A stretch of 64,000 nt of DNA from Arenicola marina. Lineage: Eukaryota > Annelida > Polychaeta > Arenicolidae. The notes under the pieces are model-generated. The model had not been told where the DNA came from and did not search any database. It saw only the letters and a list, made by a program, of their open reading frames with translations. A program made the position numbers and the translations under genes. The stretch spans positions 9,493,574 to 9,557,573 of the forward strand of contig OZ025248.1 of NCBI GenBank assembly GCA_964019135.1, in the 5' to 3' direction. Below, one piece after another: positions 12,540-25,215 of the stretch; position 1 is the first letter of the stretch, and the number at the start of each line of letters is the position of its first letter.

Positions 12540-15230
12540 GTGGCTAGTAGCTTAAAGGAAAAGAGTTTAAACTTTTATATTTATTGTTGAAGCAAAATGA
12601 AAAATCTGCGTTTGTAGCCGAAAACTGTATCACTTGAAGTCAAAGTCGGTATATGGTTAAGTCATTGGTTTCTTGCCTACTAAGCATGCGACCAGTCACT
12701 ACGTGCATGTTTTACGTAACAACAAATGTAACCCCGAACTGAATGGATTATCCCGAAACGGACGTTTGGTGCACCATTTCCCTGCGAAGTAAATCACTGC
12801 CACACAATGTGTTTTTTTCCTTGGTTTTTCCTTCCAGTCTTGTTAGCATATCCGTTTAACCACAACCCTCGGACTACACGGTCAGAACGAGATCTGCAGC
12901 TGTTGCCCCCCCCCCCCTCCTTTTTTCGTCCTCGCAACTGTGACGTCACTAAGGACTATGTTCAGCAAGGGGGAAATTGTTTGTAGTAATTGTGCTTGAC
13001 CTAACTGCCACCTGTGTTCTTTCCGGTGAGGAAGACACGACTCGGAGGCACGCAGGCCGGGGCAACTCGGTACCTAATTACCGGAATTGTTTTCGCATGC
13101 TTTCCGCCGGCCTTGAATGTGCCGGACCACTCTGGTGCGGCTCTTGACAAGTGATGGCAACTGGGAACAGGAACAACAGTAACGCTTAATGGCGTCGAGG
13201 TCTAAACGCCGAAAGAATTAGCCAAGCAACCTACTCGAAAAATACTCCAGATAATTACGCACTAGGCCAAAAGATGTAGGCCGCGTTTCTGTCGGTTTCT
13301 GTCGGCGAATTCGGGGCCACGGTGGTTTATTTTTTAATCAATCAACCAAGAAATTTATTAGGCTAAGCGAAAACTGTGTGGAAGAAAGCAAATAACAATG
13401 TTTAATTGTGAAAATAAATCTAAGGGACACGCTCAATTAATGTGCCAAAATTTTGTGAACATTGGTTTATGCCTTTCGGGTTCCGAATATGACGTGGTGA
13501 TATGTGAAGTATCCTTGGTGTCTGTCTGGGAATCGCTGGAGAACCGGCCGGCCATCCGTTGGTCATGTCTGCAACCACGGTTACGAGCCTAGATTGTTTC
13601 CAAGTCCGCCGCCTCTCGCTATGAAATGCACATCAGAAACCCATTAACTGGCCATTACGCTCTTGAGTGACTGCGTTCAGTGAACTGAGGGACAAAATCT
13701 TGACTCGGCGTACGGCCCGGTGCTGCTAAAACGCCGAAGATTACAGAGCTTATGATCTCAACGCCGATGGCGCATTATAAACTACGGAAAACTGGAAAGT
13801 ACTTTCTGCCAAAGAAAAAACCCGCAAGGATTTTCGCTATAAATTATAGCTTGGAGCGGGTGCGGAGGTGTAGATTAAATAACCTTTTAACTCCCCGCCC
13901 CATAGGATCTGCTTTATTACCATAGTCAGTGACTCTGGCAATGTTAATTGGAAACACAATATCCTCAGTTATCGGGCCATACATCAGTCTTTCCAAATGC
14001 CTCTTAACACCCCTCTTAACACCCCAGCCTCAGCTAATAAGACGCGGTAGCACCTACATGATAAGCGAATTGGGCAGTGCGAGAGAAACTGTTGCTTCCG
14101 ATAAACGAACGAACCATAACATTTAACAGCCGTGGACTTTTTTTCAATGGTATTGACGTGCTCACGTATGTTGGAACAGTCGTAGAGATGACATCGAAAG
14201 GAACGCAAAATATTATAAATGCTCTTCCAAAGTATTGCTCGTTTTGTCAATTACCCGTATCTCGTAATGATTGCATTAATATCGAATACATATGGAATAC
14301 ATGTCCAATGCATATCGATTTGTGTACGTTATAGTGTACAAACCTCATATAAAAGTCAATAGGCCATTTTAACCTGCGCATTGTAAGTCCATTCGTCACA
14401 TTAGTAGCACTAAACGTTTTGAGTTTGCGGTGCACACAACCCCGAGATTAGACAAGGTTTTTTTCGAATGCGCTCGTCAGCAGCGATTAAAAAAAAAAAG
14501 TTTTTTTTACACGTGTTATGTCAGTCAAAGTAATATTTTTCACTTTTCCACCACAACACCGACCAAGTTTAATATAGACACTGGTGTCAACGCAAAACTT
14601 CAGTTTCTTTATTTTGCATTTGGTGCATTGGTGTGGAAAGTCTCAGTGCCATATGCATGGGTCCTCCGGGGATAATAATGTCATTTCACTACCTGCCCCC
14701 CTCTTTCCCGCTCAGAGTTATATCTGATCCATTGGTCGCAAACCAGGCGATGGATCTACCACACTTTCCATAAAAAAAAATAGTGGGGGGGGGGATCTGC
14801 ATTATAAATTCGCTTTTTACCTTTTCTTCTACGCAATAAACAATGAAGCAAACACGGGGTTAAACGACCTTGTTTCCAGTTAATGGTGCGATATCCATGA
14901 ACTAAATTAAGAATTATTATTAATTGTTATTTCCTCAGATGATCAATACCTGATGACAACTTTTAAGTACACGGTTTTGCTTTATTGCTCCTTGCCCCAG
15001 TTACTGACATACAAAAAGTGAGTTGAGGGAGGGAAGGTAAGAGGATCTGGTTGAATGGTAGCCTGGTTGCCATATCCGGAGTTGCCGAGTGCGAGAAATC
15101 GCTTCCATCAAAAGCTATACGTCCATGTGAGAACTCAACGATGAACGGCGCTCTCATCGGGAAAAAAAAACGTTTGGCGCCCCATCGCATCGCATCCCTC
15201 CTCAGCAAGTGAAGCCTCCACGTACCCCTG
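12540..15230. other. Intergenic stretch, nothing identified
   Basis: Ordinary unique-looking sequence with short frames only. No domain, RNA or repeat structure recognised apart from homopolymer runs near 12905 and 14785. Confidence 0.5.
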
Positions 15231-15239
15231 CAAAATGTG

Positions 15240-15640
15240 CTAGATCGGTGCCGCAGCCCTCGTGCGGCCGACTGCGCTTTCAGCAGTCTTGCCGGCTGAG
15301 ATAATCAGCCTCCGCATCCCCCGACGGGCAGCCCCGGGACATCCCCAGCCACGTGACGGAGCGACGCGGCTGGCAAGTGGCAAAGCCATCAGATCTGGCG
15401 GCGCATTTGATCTCTACAGCGGCGTGCGGCCTCCGCCACGGCGTGGAAGAGCCACACTTTAAGATGGTGCGAAATGTGCATCTGCGAGATAAACCGCTCC
15501 AGCAGCCGGCTTGCACCCGGCAGGCTGGAAGGGGGCCCAGGAAGGCAGCCATGGCCTTGTGGACTTCTGAAGGCGATTGCGGACTTCTGAAGGCGATTGC
15601 TGAAGCAGCAACCGCTTGGCCTTGGAGATACTGAGGCTCG
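15240..15640. other. GC-rich block, open on both strands, unassigned
   Basis: An isolated GC-rich stretch in AT-rich surroundings with overlapping open frames on both strands. It includes a perfect 20-bp tandem duplication near 15563-15602 (GGACTTCTGAAGGCGATTGC twice). It may be a retroelement fragment, but no domain is recognisable. Confidence 0.3.
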
Positions 15641-15989
15641 TTGAAAGGGAGTGGCGGGGATGGCCTCGTGCCTTAGGCGGATGACCTGTACACATGTCTG
15701 TTGCTCTTTACTGTCCAGTTTCCTTCTTGCGTTACCCCTTAGAAGTGATGTCTGGAAGTTGTACAGGATTTTGTTTTGGGGCTCAATTTCAGTATCATTT
15801 CATTGGCATTATTTAGACTTGCTTGTTTACTTGTAACATGTTATTGTTTTGGGATATTATCTTCCTCGGTAATAAATAATTATGTTAGTCATTGTCATAA
15901 TTCCGAATTCAGTCACTCCCGTCTGGTAAGGTATTTATATATATTGTCACATGCCAGTGATATAAGAAAGTAAAGTCGATTCTCATGGG

Positions 15990-16435
15990 CGGATCTAGAG
16001 CGCACTGAGGTCATCGCTATAGCCGCACCGAGGTCACCCATATAGGTGCACCGAGCTCACCACTACATTTGCACAGAGGTCACCGTTATAGCCGCATCGA
16101 GGTCAACGCTAGAGGCGCTCTGAGGTCACCGCTAAAGGCGCATCAAGGTCACCTCTAGAGGTGCACTGAGGTCACCGAGATAGGTGCACTGAGGTAACCG
16201 CTATAGCCACAGTGAGGTCACTGCTATAGCTGCATCGAGGTCGCCGCTAGAGGCGCACTGAGGTCACCGCTAGAGACGGATTGAGGTCACCGCTAGAGGC
16301 GCACCGAGGTCACCACTGTAGGCGCACCTGGGTCACCGCTAGAGGCGCACCAATGTCACCGCTAGAGAGGCACCGGGTAACCACTGGAGGCGCACCGGGG
16401 TCACCGCTAGAAGCGCACCAAGGTCACCGATATTC
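15990..16435. repeat. 23-bp satellite array, forward orientation, about 19 copies
   Basis: Consensus GAGGTCACCGCTAGAGGCGC plus ACC. Many copies vary at CGCTAGAG/CGCTATAG. The reverse complement of this unit forms the array at 22880-23300. Confidence 0.88.
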
Positions 16436-16469
16436 TTCTGACTTCTGGTAATCCGAATCGTAACCTGCC

Positions 16470-16640
16470 TGGGTTAGGCTGGTATGGCTGGGTCGGGTTG
16501 GGTTTCGCTGAGTGTGGGTAGGTATGAGTTCGTGTGGTGAGTTTTGGTGGGTCATCAGAGGGGTTTGGATGGGTGTGGGTAGGTATGAGTGGGTATGAAT
16601 GGATGTGGTGAGTCGTGGTGGATCAGGAGATGTCCCGGGG
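16470..16640. repeat. G/T-rich degenerate repeat (GGGTGTGGGTAGGTATGAGT)
   Basis: Irregular GGGT-rich repeats directly after the 23-bp array. Confidence 0.5.
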
Positions 16641-18087
16641 GAGATGTGTTACTTCATGAAGCCGATTGACATGTTTTGATACTTGTTTTTGCCGCACACA
16701 CTCAACCTAAAAATAACGAAGTCAAAACAATACTTAGCCCAGCAGGTCTCAGACGTGAGACATACACATTTACATATGAAAACGAACAAACTACATGACG
16801 AAAGGGATAAGGGAGGCAAGCTATATCCCGGTGACCTCATGGACCAGCTTCTCGGCTTGTTTCTGCCGGATCGCTTCACACTGCTTACTTTACTTAGATG
16901 CGCGGTACCTTAGTTTGCTTAAAAGCGCATCAAGCCGTATCTATTTATATTTGGTTTAACAAAAACTGCAACTTCGGGACCGTCCAACCGGTTTAAAAAA
17001 AGGATTAGCTTCCGACGTTTAGTTTCTGTAACATGCCTTTACACCCATGGAGAGCAAAACAACTCCTTGCGACGAAGTTCGGGATAGGCCCCCAGCCCTT
17101 GATCCGTGCTGCTGGAAACGATTTAGGAGATAATTTAAAACTTAATGCTATTTCCGACGAAATCCAACCACATAGCATCCGAAAAAACGGCATTTGTTTT
17201 GCACCGGGGTCGTGATGGAAGGCGAGGACGTGCGAAGGCATCGTTTTTTCACAGAGCTTCCGTTGCTCCAGGAGGACAGTGCAGCAAGGTGTGGCAGCCA
17301 TTATTCATCCAAAACCAACAAACATGATACCCGCCGATGATTGTACACGTGTCAGCTTCAAAAGACGGCTACCTCTGTCTACTCTCCGTATACTCTTATT
17401 TACCACGTCTTCATATAGTTATTATGTTTTTTTCACATGCGTGTCGCTTCTTTATCCGCGGAATGTACCCCCCTGCAAGCCCGGTGTAGCATGAAAGCCG
17501 GACAGGTTATTATGTTACACAGGAACGAACACCCCTTCGAGCACCCCTCGCCAAAAAATCCTCTTTCCTTCACCACTTCAGCCCCCTTTAAGCTCCATTA
17601 AAATTTTCTATAAATTCTGGGCGTGGGGATGTCTATAGATGGATTTATATCTTTGGAATGTCGCATGCATTCGCTTTCTCCCCCCGCTGACGACCCCCTT
17701 CCCCTCTCCCTCCCACCCCGAGGGGCGCGCGTGCAGTGTGTGGTGGTACGGGATTGCACCTCCGGCCTTTAATACCACGCCGGGGGGCTCCTAATGCATG
17801 CTGCTAGGCATCCCAAAGTCCGCGACAACATGTCATAATCAGATAATTTATATGACTGATGAGGGTAATGCATTACAAAACGCTTTCTTTTTCGCGAAGG
17901 CCTCGCCTAGGGAGAACGGCGACGCTGATGTACCGCTGACGACTTGAACAGACCGATTTGACAGGCACGCCCCCACCCCCCCACCCCCCATCCACTCCCG
18001 CCTCCCACCGCATCCCTGAACACCCGCATCGCGCTCCCACGGCTGGGGGCGCGAGGTGCGAAGACTGCGATATTGTTTCAACATCGG

Positions 18088-18750
18088 CCCCCATGGGCAC
18101 ACCATGGGCACACCATGGGCACACCATGGGAACACCAAGGGTACACCATGGACACACCATAGGCACACCATGGACACACCAATGGTACACCATAGACACA
18201 CCATGTGCACCCCATGGACACACCAATGGTACACCATTGGTACACCATGGACACACCATGGGCACACCATGGACACACCAATGGTACACCATGGACACAC
18301 CAATGGTACACCATGGACACACCATTGGTACACCATGGACACACCATTGGTACACCATGAACACACCATTGGTTCACCATGGACACACCATGGGCACACC
18401 ATGGGCACATCATGGACACACCATTGGTACACCATGGACACACCATTGGTACACCATAGACACATCATTGGTACACCATGGACCCCATTGGTACACCATG
18501 GACACACCAGTGGTACACCATGGACACACCATTGGTACACCATGGACACCATGGGCCCATCATGGGCCCACCATGGGCACACCATAGGCACACCATGGAC
18601 ACACCATGGGCACACCATGGTCACATCATGGGGACACCATAGGCACACCATGGGCACACCATGGGCACACCATGGGTACACCATGGACACCATGGGTACA
18701 CCATGGACACCATAGGCACACCATGGGCACACCATGGACACACCATTGGC
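18088..18750. repeat. 11-bp minisatellite, about 60 copies
   Basis: Unit CCATGGGCACA with common variants CCATGGACACA and CCATTGGTACA, which alternate in blocks. Open frames of up to ~300 codons on both strands arise from the 11-bp period and are not genes. Confidence 0.95.
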
Positions 18751-19307
18751 GACCTTTTCGGTATTTAGAAAATAGCTTTTTCTCTACGAATGCAGAGGGT
18801 GGAGCTTGTAGTGACGGGGAGATGTAGGATGTGGGTACAAAGGGGGAGTGGGGGGGTAGCGCGGGTGTTGGATGAGGTGAGGGGTCAGTGTGCAGGGGTT
18901 GGTGGGGCTGTCCTGCGCGGGTGTGGGATGTGGGTTCATGGGTCAGGGAGGGAGGCTGAGGGGTGGGGGATGCATGCGCGGATGTGGGTTAAGGGTTCAT
19001 CAGTGTGAGCGAGGGGGGACGGTGGGGGGGGGGCGTAGGAGGTAATGCCGGTGCCGATGACAGTCCATGTGTGAGACATAAGGGTGAGGGGTATGGGGAG
19101 TGGGGGGGGGGGGGGGGGGTGCGGGGGCTTAGCGTGGATTCCGCGATATTGAATTTGCTGTCTTTGGCGTAGCACAGCTGGAGGATTGTTTGGATTTGCA
19201 CACGACACCATGACACTCGCGTAGCCCGTGCAGGTCTAGGCCATGGACCGGTGTAACATAATAACCTGTCCGGCCGTGATAACCTGTCCGGCCACGCTTC
19301 TTTCATG

Positions 19308-19388
19308 TCACTAACCCTAACCAGAACCCTAATCCTAACCTTAACCCTAACCCTGACCCTAACCTAACCATAACCTAACCCTAGACCT
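19308..19388. repeat. Interstitial telomeric repeat (CCCTAA)n, degenerate
   Basis: About 13 units of CCCTAA with single-base changes (ACCATAACC, CCTGACCC). It is the C-rich strand of TTAGGG repeats. Confidence 0.85.
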
Positions 19389-20358
19389 AACAAAAATGCG
19401 CTATTTACATAGCAACCTCATTCGCTGCGCATACGCGCACGTCAGCCGGACACTTTATCACGGCGGACAGGTTATCATGCTACACCGGGAATCGCCGTTA
19501 GTAGCTATAGTACTTTCCTTTCATTTCAGGAGCTCACAGCCCAAAAATAAGATAATTTACTCCAAGAACAGTACGCCCTAGAGCACGCGAATGCTGCAGA
19601 AACCCTATATTTGCAGATATCTGTGTTATGTCGGTTTTCCGCCCTTCCTTGACCAGATCAAAACAAACAGATATAGGCTTACGATATAGGATACAGATAT
19701 AACCGATATGCACAACTTTCAGTCCGACGTCTTCGTTCACACAGAATATACATGTATGTTACACCGAGAAGCATTCACCAGGAAAAAAAAGTTAAAGTTG
19801 CATATCGAACTCTCTCCTGCCAAAACTAAGCCCAGGCGAAATCTATATCAAACTTTGCAGAAAACTCGCTTGTTTCATTCTATAAACTTAAAAACCTGAT
19901 AAACATCGCGGTTCCGGCTGTGATGTGGCAAACGTGTCTATCCTGGGACACCACAGAACTCTGTCGCGGCACTGTTACTTATAACAAAGCATCGCGAAGC
20001 ACATAAACTGATGACATTTAAGTTGAAAACGGTGGTAAGTTGATATCACGGGCAAGGATAAGAGACTATTTGGCAGTCTGGCATGGGTGGAGTATAGACA
20101 AAAGAAATCTTGACTGGTTCAAGGACTGATTCTTACTTGTATTTTGACCTCTTTAGTCAGGGCGGGAAAGAGCTCGATATGTAACTTTAAAGTCAATCTC
20201 TTATGTTACTTTACATATATTTGATCCATTTGCACTATATTAACGAAATTCCATACGCACTGAATTTATTTGCCACCAATATTAACAATATTAGCCATTT
20301 TATCACAGCCCTACCCAAAAAAGTAAAAGATAGACAGGGGCAAGTTTTTCATTGATTC

Positions 20359-20368
20359 GTGACGTCAC
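20359..20368. promoter_or_regulatory. CRE-type palindrome GTGACGTCAC
   Basis: A full TGACGTCA core lies about 50 bp upstream of the small ORF at 20417. It may be a promoter element of that ORF or chance. Confidence 0.3.
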
Positions 20369-20416
20369 AAGACCAACCGGTTTCGTTGCGCAATACGGTA
20401 AACGCGACTTTTGAGC

Positions 20417-20575
20417 ATGGCGTCTATAGGAGGGCCATCGTCCTTCCGCATCGATCGGGATGCAGCTATGCCAGCACGATTATTTGGAATTAATGATAGT
20501 GAGGGTGAAGAAGAACAAGTGGAGGTATTCGGGCAAACGGAGCCATCTCGACTGGAGATTGCTAAGGAACTGTAA
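20417..20575 (+). CDS. Small acidic ORF, unrecognised (52 codons)
   Basis: ATG opens MASIGGPSSFRIDRDAAMPA, then RLFGINDSEGEEEQVEVFGQ and SRLEIAKEL before TAA. After this single TAA the same frame stays open for 46 codons with coding-like text (KLKTSKRPSQNSSANASF). It may be a first exon, a recently broken gene or a transposon ORF. The opposite strand is also open here. I do not recognise a family. Confidence 0.35.
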   Translation: MASIGGPSSFRIDRDAAMPARLFGINDSEGEEEQVEVFGQTEPSRLEIAKEL

Positions 20576-22304
20576 AAGTTGAAAACCTCAAAACGCCCTT
20601 CGCAAAACAGTAGTGCGAACGCCTCATTCATAAAAAGTGATGCTTATATTATATCATGGGATCTAGATCAAAAACCTGCAAATATGTCTTGTAATCAAAT
20701 GAAATATTAACTGGGCGACCAGCAGACAAATTGGTGAAAGCTACTTAGTTATTTGTCCCAACCGGACACATTAACGTTCGGGTTTCCACAAGTATTACTA
20801 TACAAAGTACGTGATGAAACATATGACTAGGTTAGTGCGCTGCGTGCTTTTTAGGCTAGGCCGATAAATGCCGCCCTCCCTCCCTTCTGATGTGCATAAA
20901 GAATTTCTTTTAGTACATACATTTAATCCTGGATCTAGATTGTATGTCTACGATTGGACAGACATCCCCGAGACGGCCCGTCCCCTACTGTAGCCTAGCC
21001 CACCCTTTCCATTTTTGGGAAGAAACGTAGCCCGTAGGCTGGCAACACACTGGCAGTGGCAGTGGCCACTGCATCTGTCTGTTTTCAGTAACAGTCTGTG
21101 AGTCATTGTCACGAATGTTGCTCTAACCAACAAGACCACACCTCTAATGTCATAGATCTAGGTCTATCTAGATCTACATGTGGCAAATATTCATCATGAG
21201 ATAATGTTAACCGAAATAAACATCTAAGTTAGAGCTTCCCTGCTGCACGTCTACATTCATTCAAACACCGCGAGCAGTCGAAGCGAGCGAGGTTCATCTT
21301 GTGCGGTCACAAATCTCTACTCTGGGCGGGGGTTTCGAAATGGATCGTTCGCTGCTTGAGTTTATTTTGGTGACTTTAGATATAAAGATTTATGGCATAA
21401 GAGACATTGTAAAATAATTGCATCTGATAAATGGCTTTAGTAACCACTGGGAAATGTATATTTGGAAGTGGTTTAGTAACATATACCCCCCCCCCCAAGA
21501 GATGGACTTTAACAACGTGGAATGCTGCTTTTTCTTCTTTTATTAACATTGACATCTTGGTGCCATAACATTCGTCGTTGTATTCAGTCAACAGTGGTAT
21601 GTACAAGTGGAAGATGCATATGGTATTGGTTCCAGTGTGGGGTGGGATTATCTCAGCACAAATCACCCATAGGAAAGAAGATGTTTTGTGCTGTTAAACC
21701 CATCTGGCACGACCCTTGCTATGCCATGTGCATTTTCTCTCACGGACCTTTTTAAATATCACTCTCAGAGATTAAACATCATATTTATTTAAGCGGCCAG
21801 CACCAGCGTGCGAGATGGTTTAACCCGAACCTGGTATCACACTATAGCCAAGGTAATGCGATATACACCCTACTTTCACCAAGCCCCCTTCCACTCCCCG
21901 ATCCCCAGTGATATAATCACTAAGATACCCCTATGATACGTCACTCTCGATCCATGGCTGTAACTTCACGCTCATGGCCACGAACTATGGTGGGACACAT
22001 GGACTCACTAACAGACTGCACTCACGACGACACGACCTAGCTGTGACCTTCGGGCGGGGGGGGGGCGGTACTATTTAGCAGGAATGTTATAGGATCTCGT
22101 CGTTACCCGCGTGTAAAATGCGTCGGCTGACAAACACGAGTTTCGCAGATGTACTATCGCTGTCAATGCCTTTAACTTGTGTTGACAGCCTCGGACCTTG
22201 TGTACCCCTACAGGGAACAAGAATAAACACTTACACCCTTTTGTAATGTAATGTTTTGCATAAAAGCAATACATCCCGAATTGTAAATATTGGCAACATT
22301 TGCG

Positions 22305-22875
22305 GACACCCACAGCACGCACCCACAGCACACACCCACAGCACACACCCACGGCACACACCCACAACACACAGCACACAGCATACACCCTCAGCACACA
22401 CCCACAGCCCACACCCACATCACACACCCACAGCACACACCCACAGCACACACCCACGGCACGCACCCACAGCACACACCCTCACCACACATCCCCATCA
22501 CACACCCACAGCACACACCCACAGCACACACCCTCAGCACACACCCACAGCACACACCCACAGCACACACCCACAGCACACACCCTCAGCACACACCCAC
22601 AACACACACCCATAGCACACACCCACAGCACACACCCTCAGCACACACCCACAACACACATCCCCATCACACACCCACAGCACACACCCACAACACACAT
22701 CCCCATCACACACCCACAGCACACACCCACAGCACACACCCTCAGCACACACCCACAACACACATCCCCATCACACACCCACAGCACACACCCACAGCAC
22801 ACACCCACAGCATACACACACACAGCACACACCCACAGCATACACACACACAGAGCATACACACACACAGCACAG
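22305..22875. repeat. 13-bp minisatellite, about 43 copies
   Basis: Unit CAGCACACACCCA with variants CTCAGCACACACC and CATCCCCATCACACA. Long His/Thr/Pro-rich frames are by-products. Confidence 0.95.
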
Positions 22876-22879
22876 CGTT

Positions 22880-23300
22880 GAAATCGGTGCGCCTCTAGCG
22901 GTGACCTTGGTTCGCCTCTAGCGATGACCTCCATGGGCCTCTATTGGTGACCTCTGTGCTCGGTGCGCCTCTAGCGGTGACCTTGGTTCGCCTCTAGCGG
23001 TGACCTCGGTGCGCCTCTAGTGGTGACATTGGTTCGCCTCTAGCGGTGACCTCGGTGCGCCTCTTGTGGTGACCTTGCTATGCATCTAGCGGTGACCTCG
23101 GTGAGCCTCCATTGTTACCTCTGTGCTCAGTGCGCCTCTAGCGGTGACCTTCGTTCGCCTCTAGCGGTGACCTCGGTGCGCCTCTAGTGGTGACCTTGGT
23201 ACGCATCTAGCGGTGACCTCGGTGGGCCTCTATTGGTGACCTCGGTGCTCGGTGCGCCTATAGCGATGACCTTGGTTCGCCTATAGCGGTGATCTCGGTC
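22880..23300. repeat. 23-bp satellite array, inverted orientation, about 18 copies
   Basis: Consensus GGTGCGCCTCTAGCGGTGAC plus CTC, the exact reverse complement of the array at 15990-16435. It abuts the 13-bp array on its left. Confidence 0.88.
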
Positions 23301-25113
23301 CGACGTTCCGGCTGCCGGGCTATTTACTTCCTTCTAACTGCTGATTACTTCTCCGCTCCGCAAGCAGATCATCTCGTGCTTTCTTTCATCCTTCGGCTGA
23401 TGTGCGTAGCTGGACAACTACTGGCCGCCTGCCGCCGAACACTGACAACCACCCGATCAACTCTACAGCCACATAGTGGTGAAGTGGAGACCGCTATCCA
23501 CAACTGCACCCGAACTCTCCCTCTTCCTCTCCCACTCTTCCCACTCCATGCGTATCCTAACCCCCCTCTACATCCATCACCCCTCCACCCCCCCACACAC
23601 ACACCTCAGGGAACAGAACATAACCTATACACCATGCCCAAGCGCCCGCCACCTGTTTTCCGAGCCCCGCACCCTCTCCCAAGTTGTTGACCTCAGCCCA
23701 TCATCACCCATGCCGCTAACATTTACTCCCTCACTGGGTTGGGGCGCCGTATTGTTTATGCCGTGAAACCAGCGCATTCAACGCATCGCACATAACGAAA
23801 GACACCGCCAGAGAGCGCTGGCGGCGGCGGCACGTACTACGGACAAGTTTTCGCTCTGTCACTTCGAAATGCCTCTTCCCCTCTCTCATCCCTCCCTCGA
23901 TCCTTCTCCCTCTCCCCTCGACCCTTTTCCCTCCTCCCTCAATCCTCCCACATCTCTTTCTCGATCTCTCACTCCCACCTCCCCCACCTCTGCCACGTCT
24001 TCCATGCCGCAGCCCGTGCCATAGACTGGTCTCGGCCCTCCAGGAGTCACGTGGTTGACGGCTGGCTGCGTATTGGTCCGCTCAGTCGACCTGAACCGTC
24101 CCCAGAGATCTTGGCACGTCGTACCATCAATTATTGTCTTCCCCACCTACCATCAATCGCCCATTTCCTTTTTTTCGCCCATTGGGATAGTTTTGGACCC
24201 ATTTCTCATTCCATTTGGCGCTGTCTAAGTGACGTAAGCAGGACCGCAACTTATGTGACCTTAGCAGTTCAGTTTACCTGACAAGAAGTAACGTTAGTTA
24301 GAAACTTTTCTGTCGGGTGTTGGAGATGTTTTTGTTGCGCTACTGTGGTGGAGTGCACCAACCGGTTGCAGAGTTACGCCGGCGTGGTGGTTGCGCCGGC
24401 GTAACTACGTCGGACCTACGTCGGACGTAGTGAGGAATGTTAGGCCTTGTGCACCAAGCCGGCGTTGGTCGGGCGTAGTTACGTCCGACGTACATCCATG
24501 AAATGTGGGGAATTCCCCCTTGTTTCAATGGCGGATTTCGAAAAGTGACGTTTCCTACAGCTCACAGCTCTTTTAAATGTAAATTCAAGTATGCGAAGGA
24601 TCATTGTTGGACGTGGATTGTTTCTATGCTTGCTAAATAGCTTAATTATCAAAACATGTGTGGAGGGCTCAGGTTGATGTTGATGTAATATTCCCGTGTT
24701 TAATTAAACAAGACATAGGGTCATTGTGATGATACGGCCTACCAGAACAACACATTAGTATAGCATTCCGCTTTGCTGTTTTCGCTTTTTGTGATATGTA
24801 TTAGTGTGTGTCCTGCACAAGTTTCAATTCCTTTCTGTCGCAGACTCTTGACATTGAGGCGTGTGAAGGGTGGCGACCCGTAGGTCAAGGACAAGCCGTG
24901 GCGCGTACCAGAGAAACATGCCGTAGGGAAGAAGGAAACCTGATCCCCTCAATTTTAGCGCTTTAGACAAGGAAACAATTTACAGCCTATACTTGCTATA
25001 TACACGTGTACGAAGTCCAGTTTGGCACTGGAATGTGTATAGCAGCTAGTGGCTCCGTTATAAACGCACGCGTCTCTATTTAGTCTCACTTTTGAAGCTA
25101 GAACCAAGACAAA

Positions 25114-25215
25114 ATGGCACGAAAGAAAAACTTCAGTGACTCAGAAATTCGGTCATTACTGGAAGTGTATAAAGATAACAAGAGCCGAAATCGGCCGGAG
25201 GCTGAGGCTTACTGA
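25114..25215 (+). pseudogene. Truncated SANT/Myb-like transposon ORF (33 codons)
   Basis: ATG opens MARKKNFSDSEIRSLLEVYK followed by DNKSRNRPEAEAY and TGA. NFSDSEIRSLLEVY resembles the first helix of SANT/Myb-like domains found in Harbinger elements and MSANTD genes. The frame is cut at the exact left edge of the nested element, whose first bases supply the stop. Confidence 0.5.

Noticed and set aside
15240..15700. Overlapping 66-93 codon frames in the GC-rich block
   Set aside because: Open on both strands in several frames with no recognised domain; noted only as a possible retroelement fragment.
17848..18827. Cys/Trp/Val-rich and His/Thr-rich frames of 120-300 codons on both strands
   Set aside because: Products of the 11-bp minisatellite; open in several frames at once with an 11-residue period.
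20020..20040. AAAACGGTGGTAAGTT as a donor of the missing SLC6 TM1 exon
   Set aside because: The donor and phase could fit, but the upstream bases do not encode the TM1 signature or any hydrophobic helix.
22071..22934. His/Thr/Pro-rich and Cys/Val/Gly-rich frames
   Set aside because: Products of the 13-bp minisatellite in several frames and on both strands.
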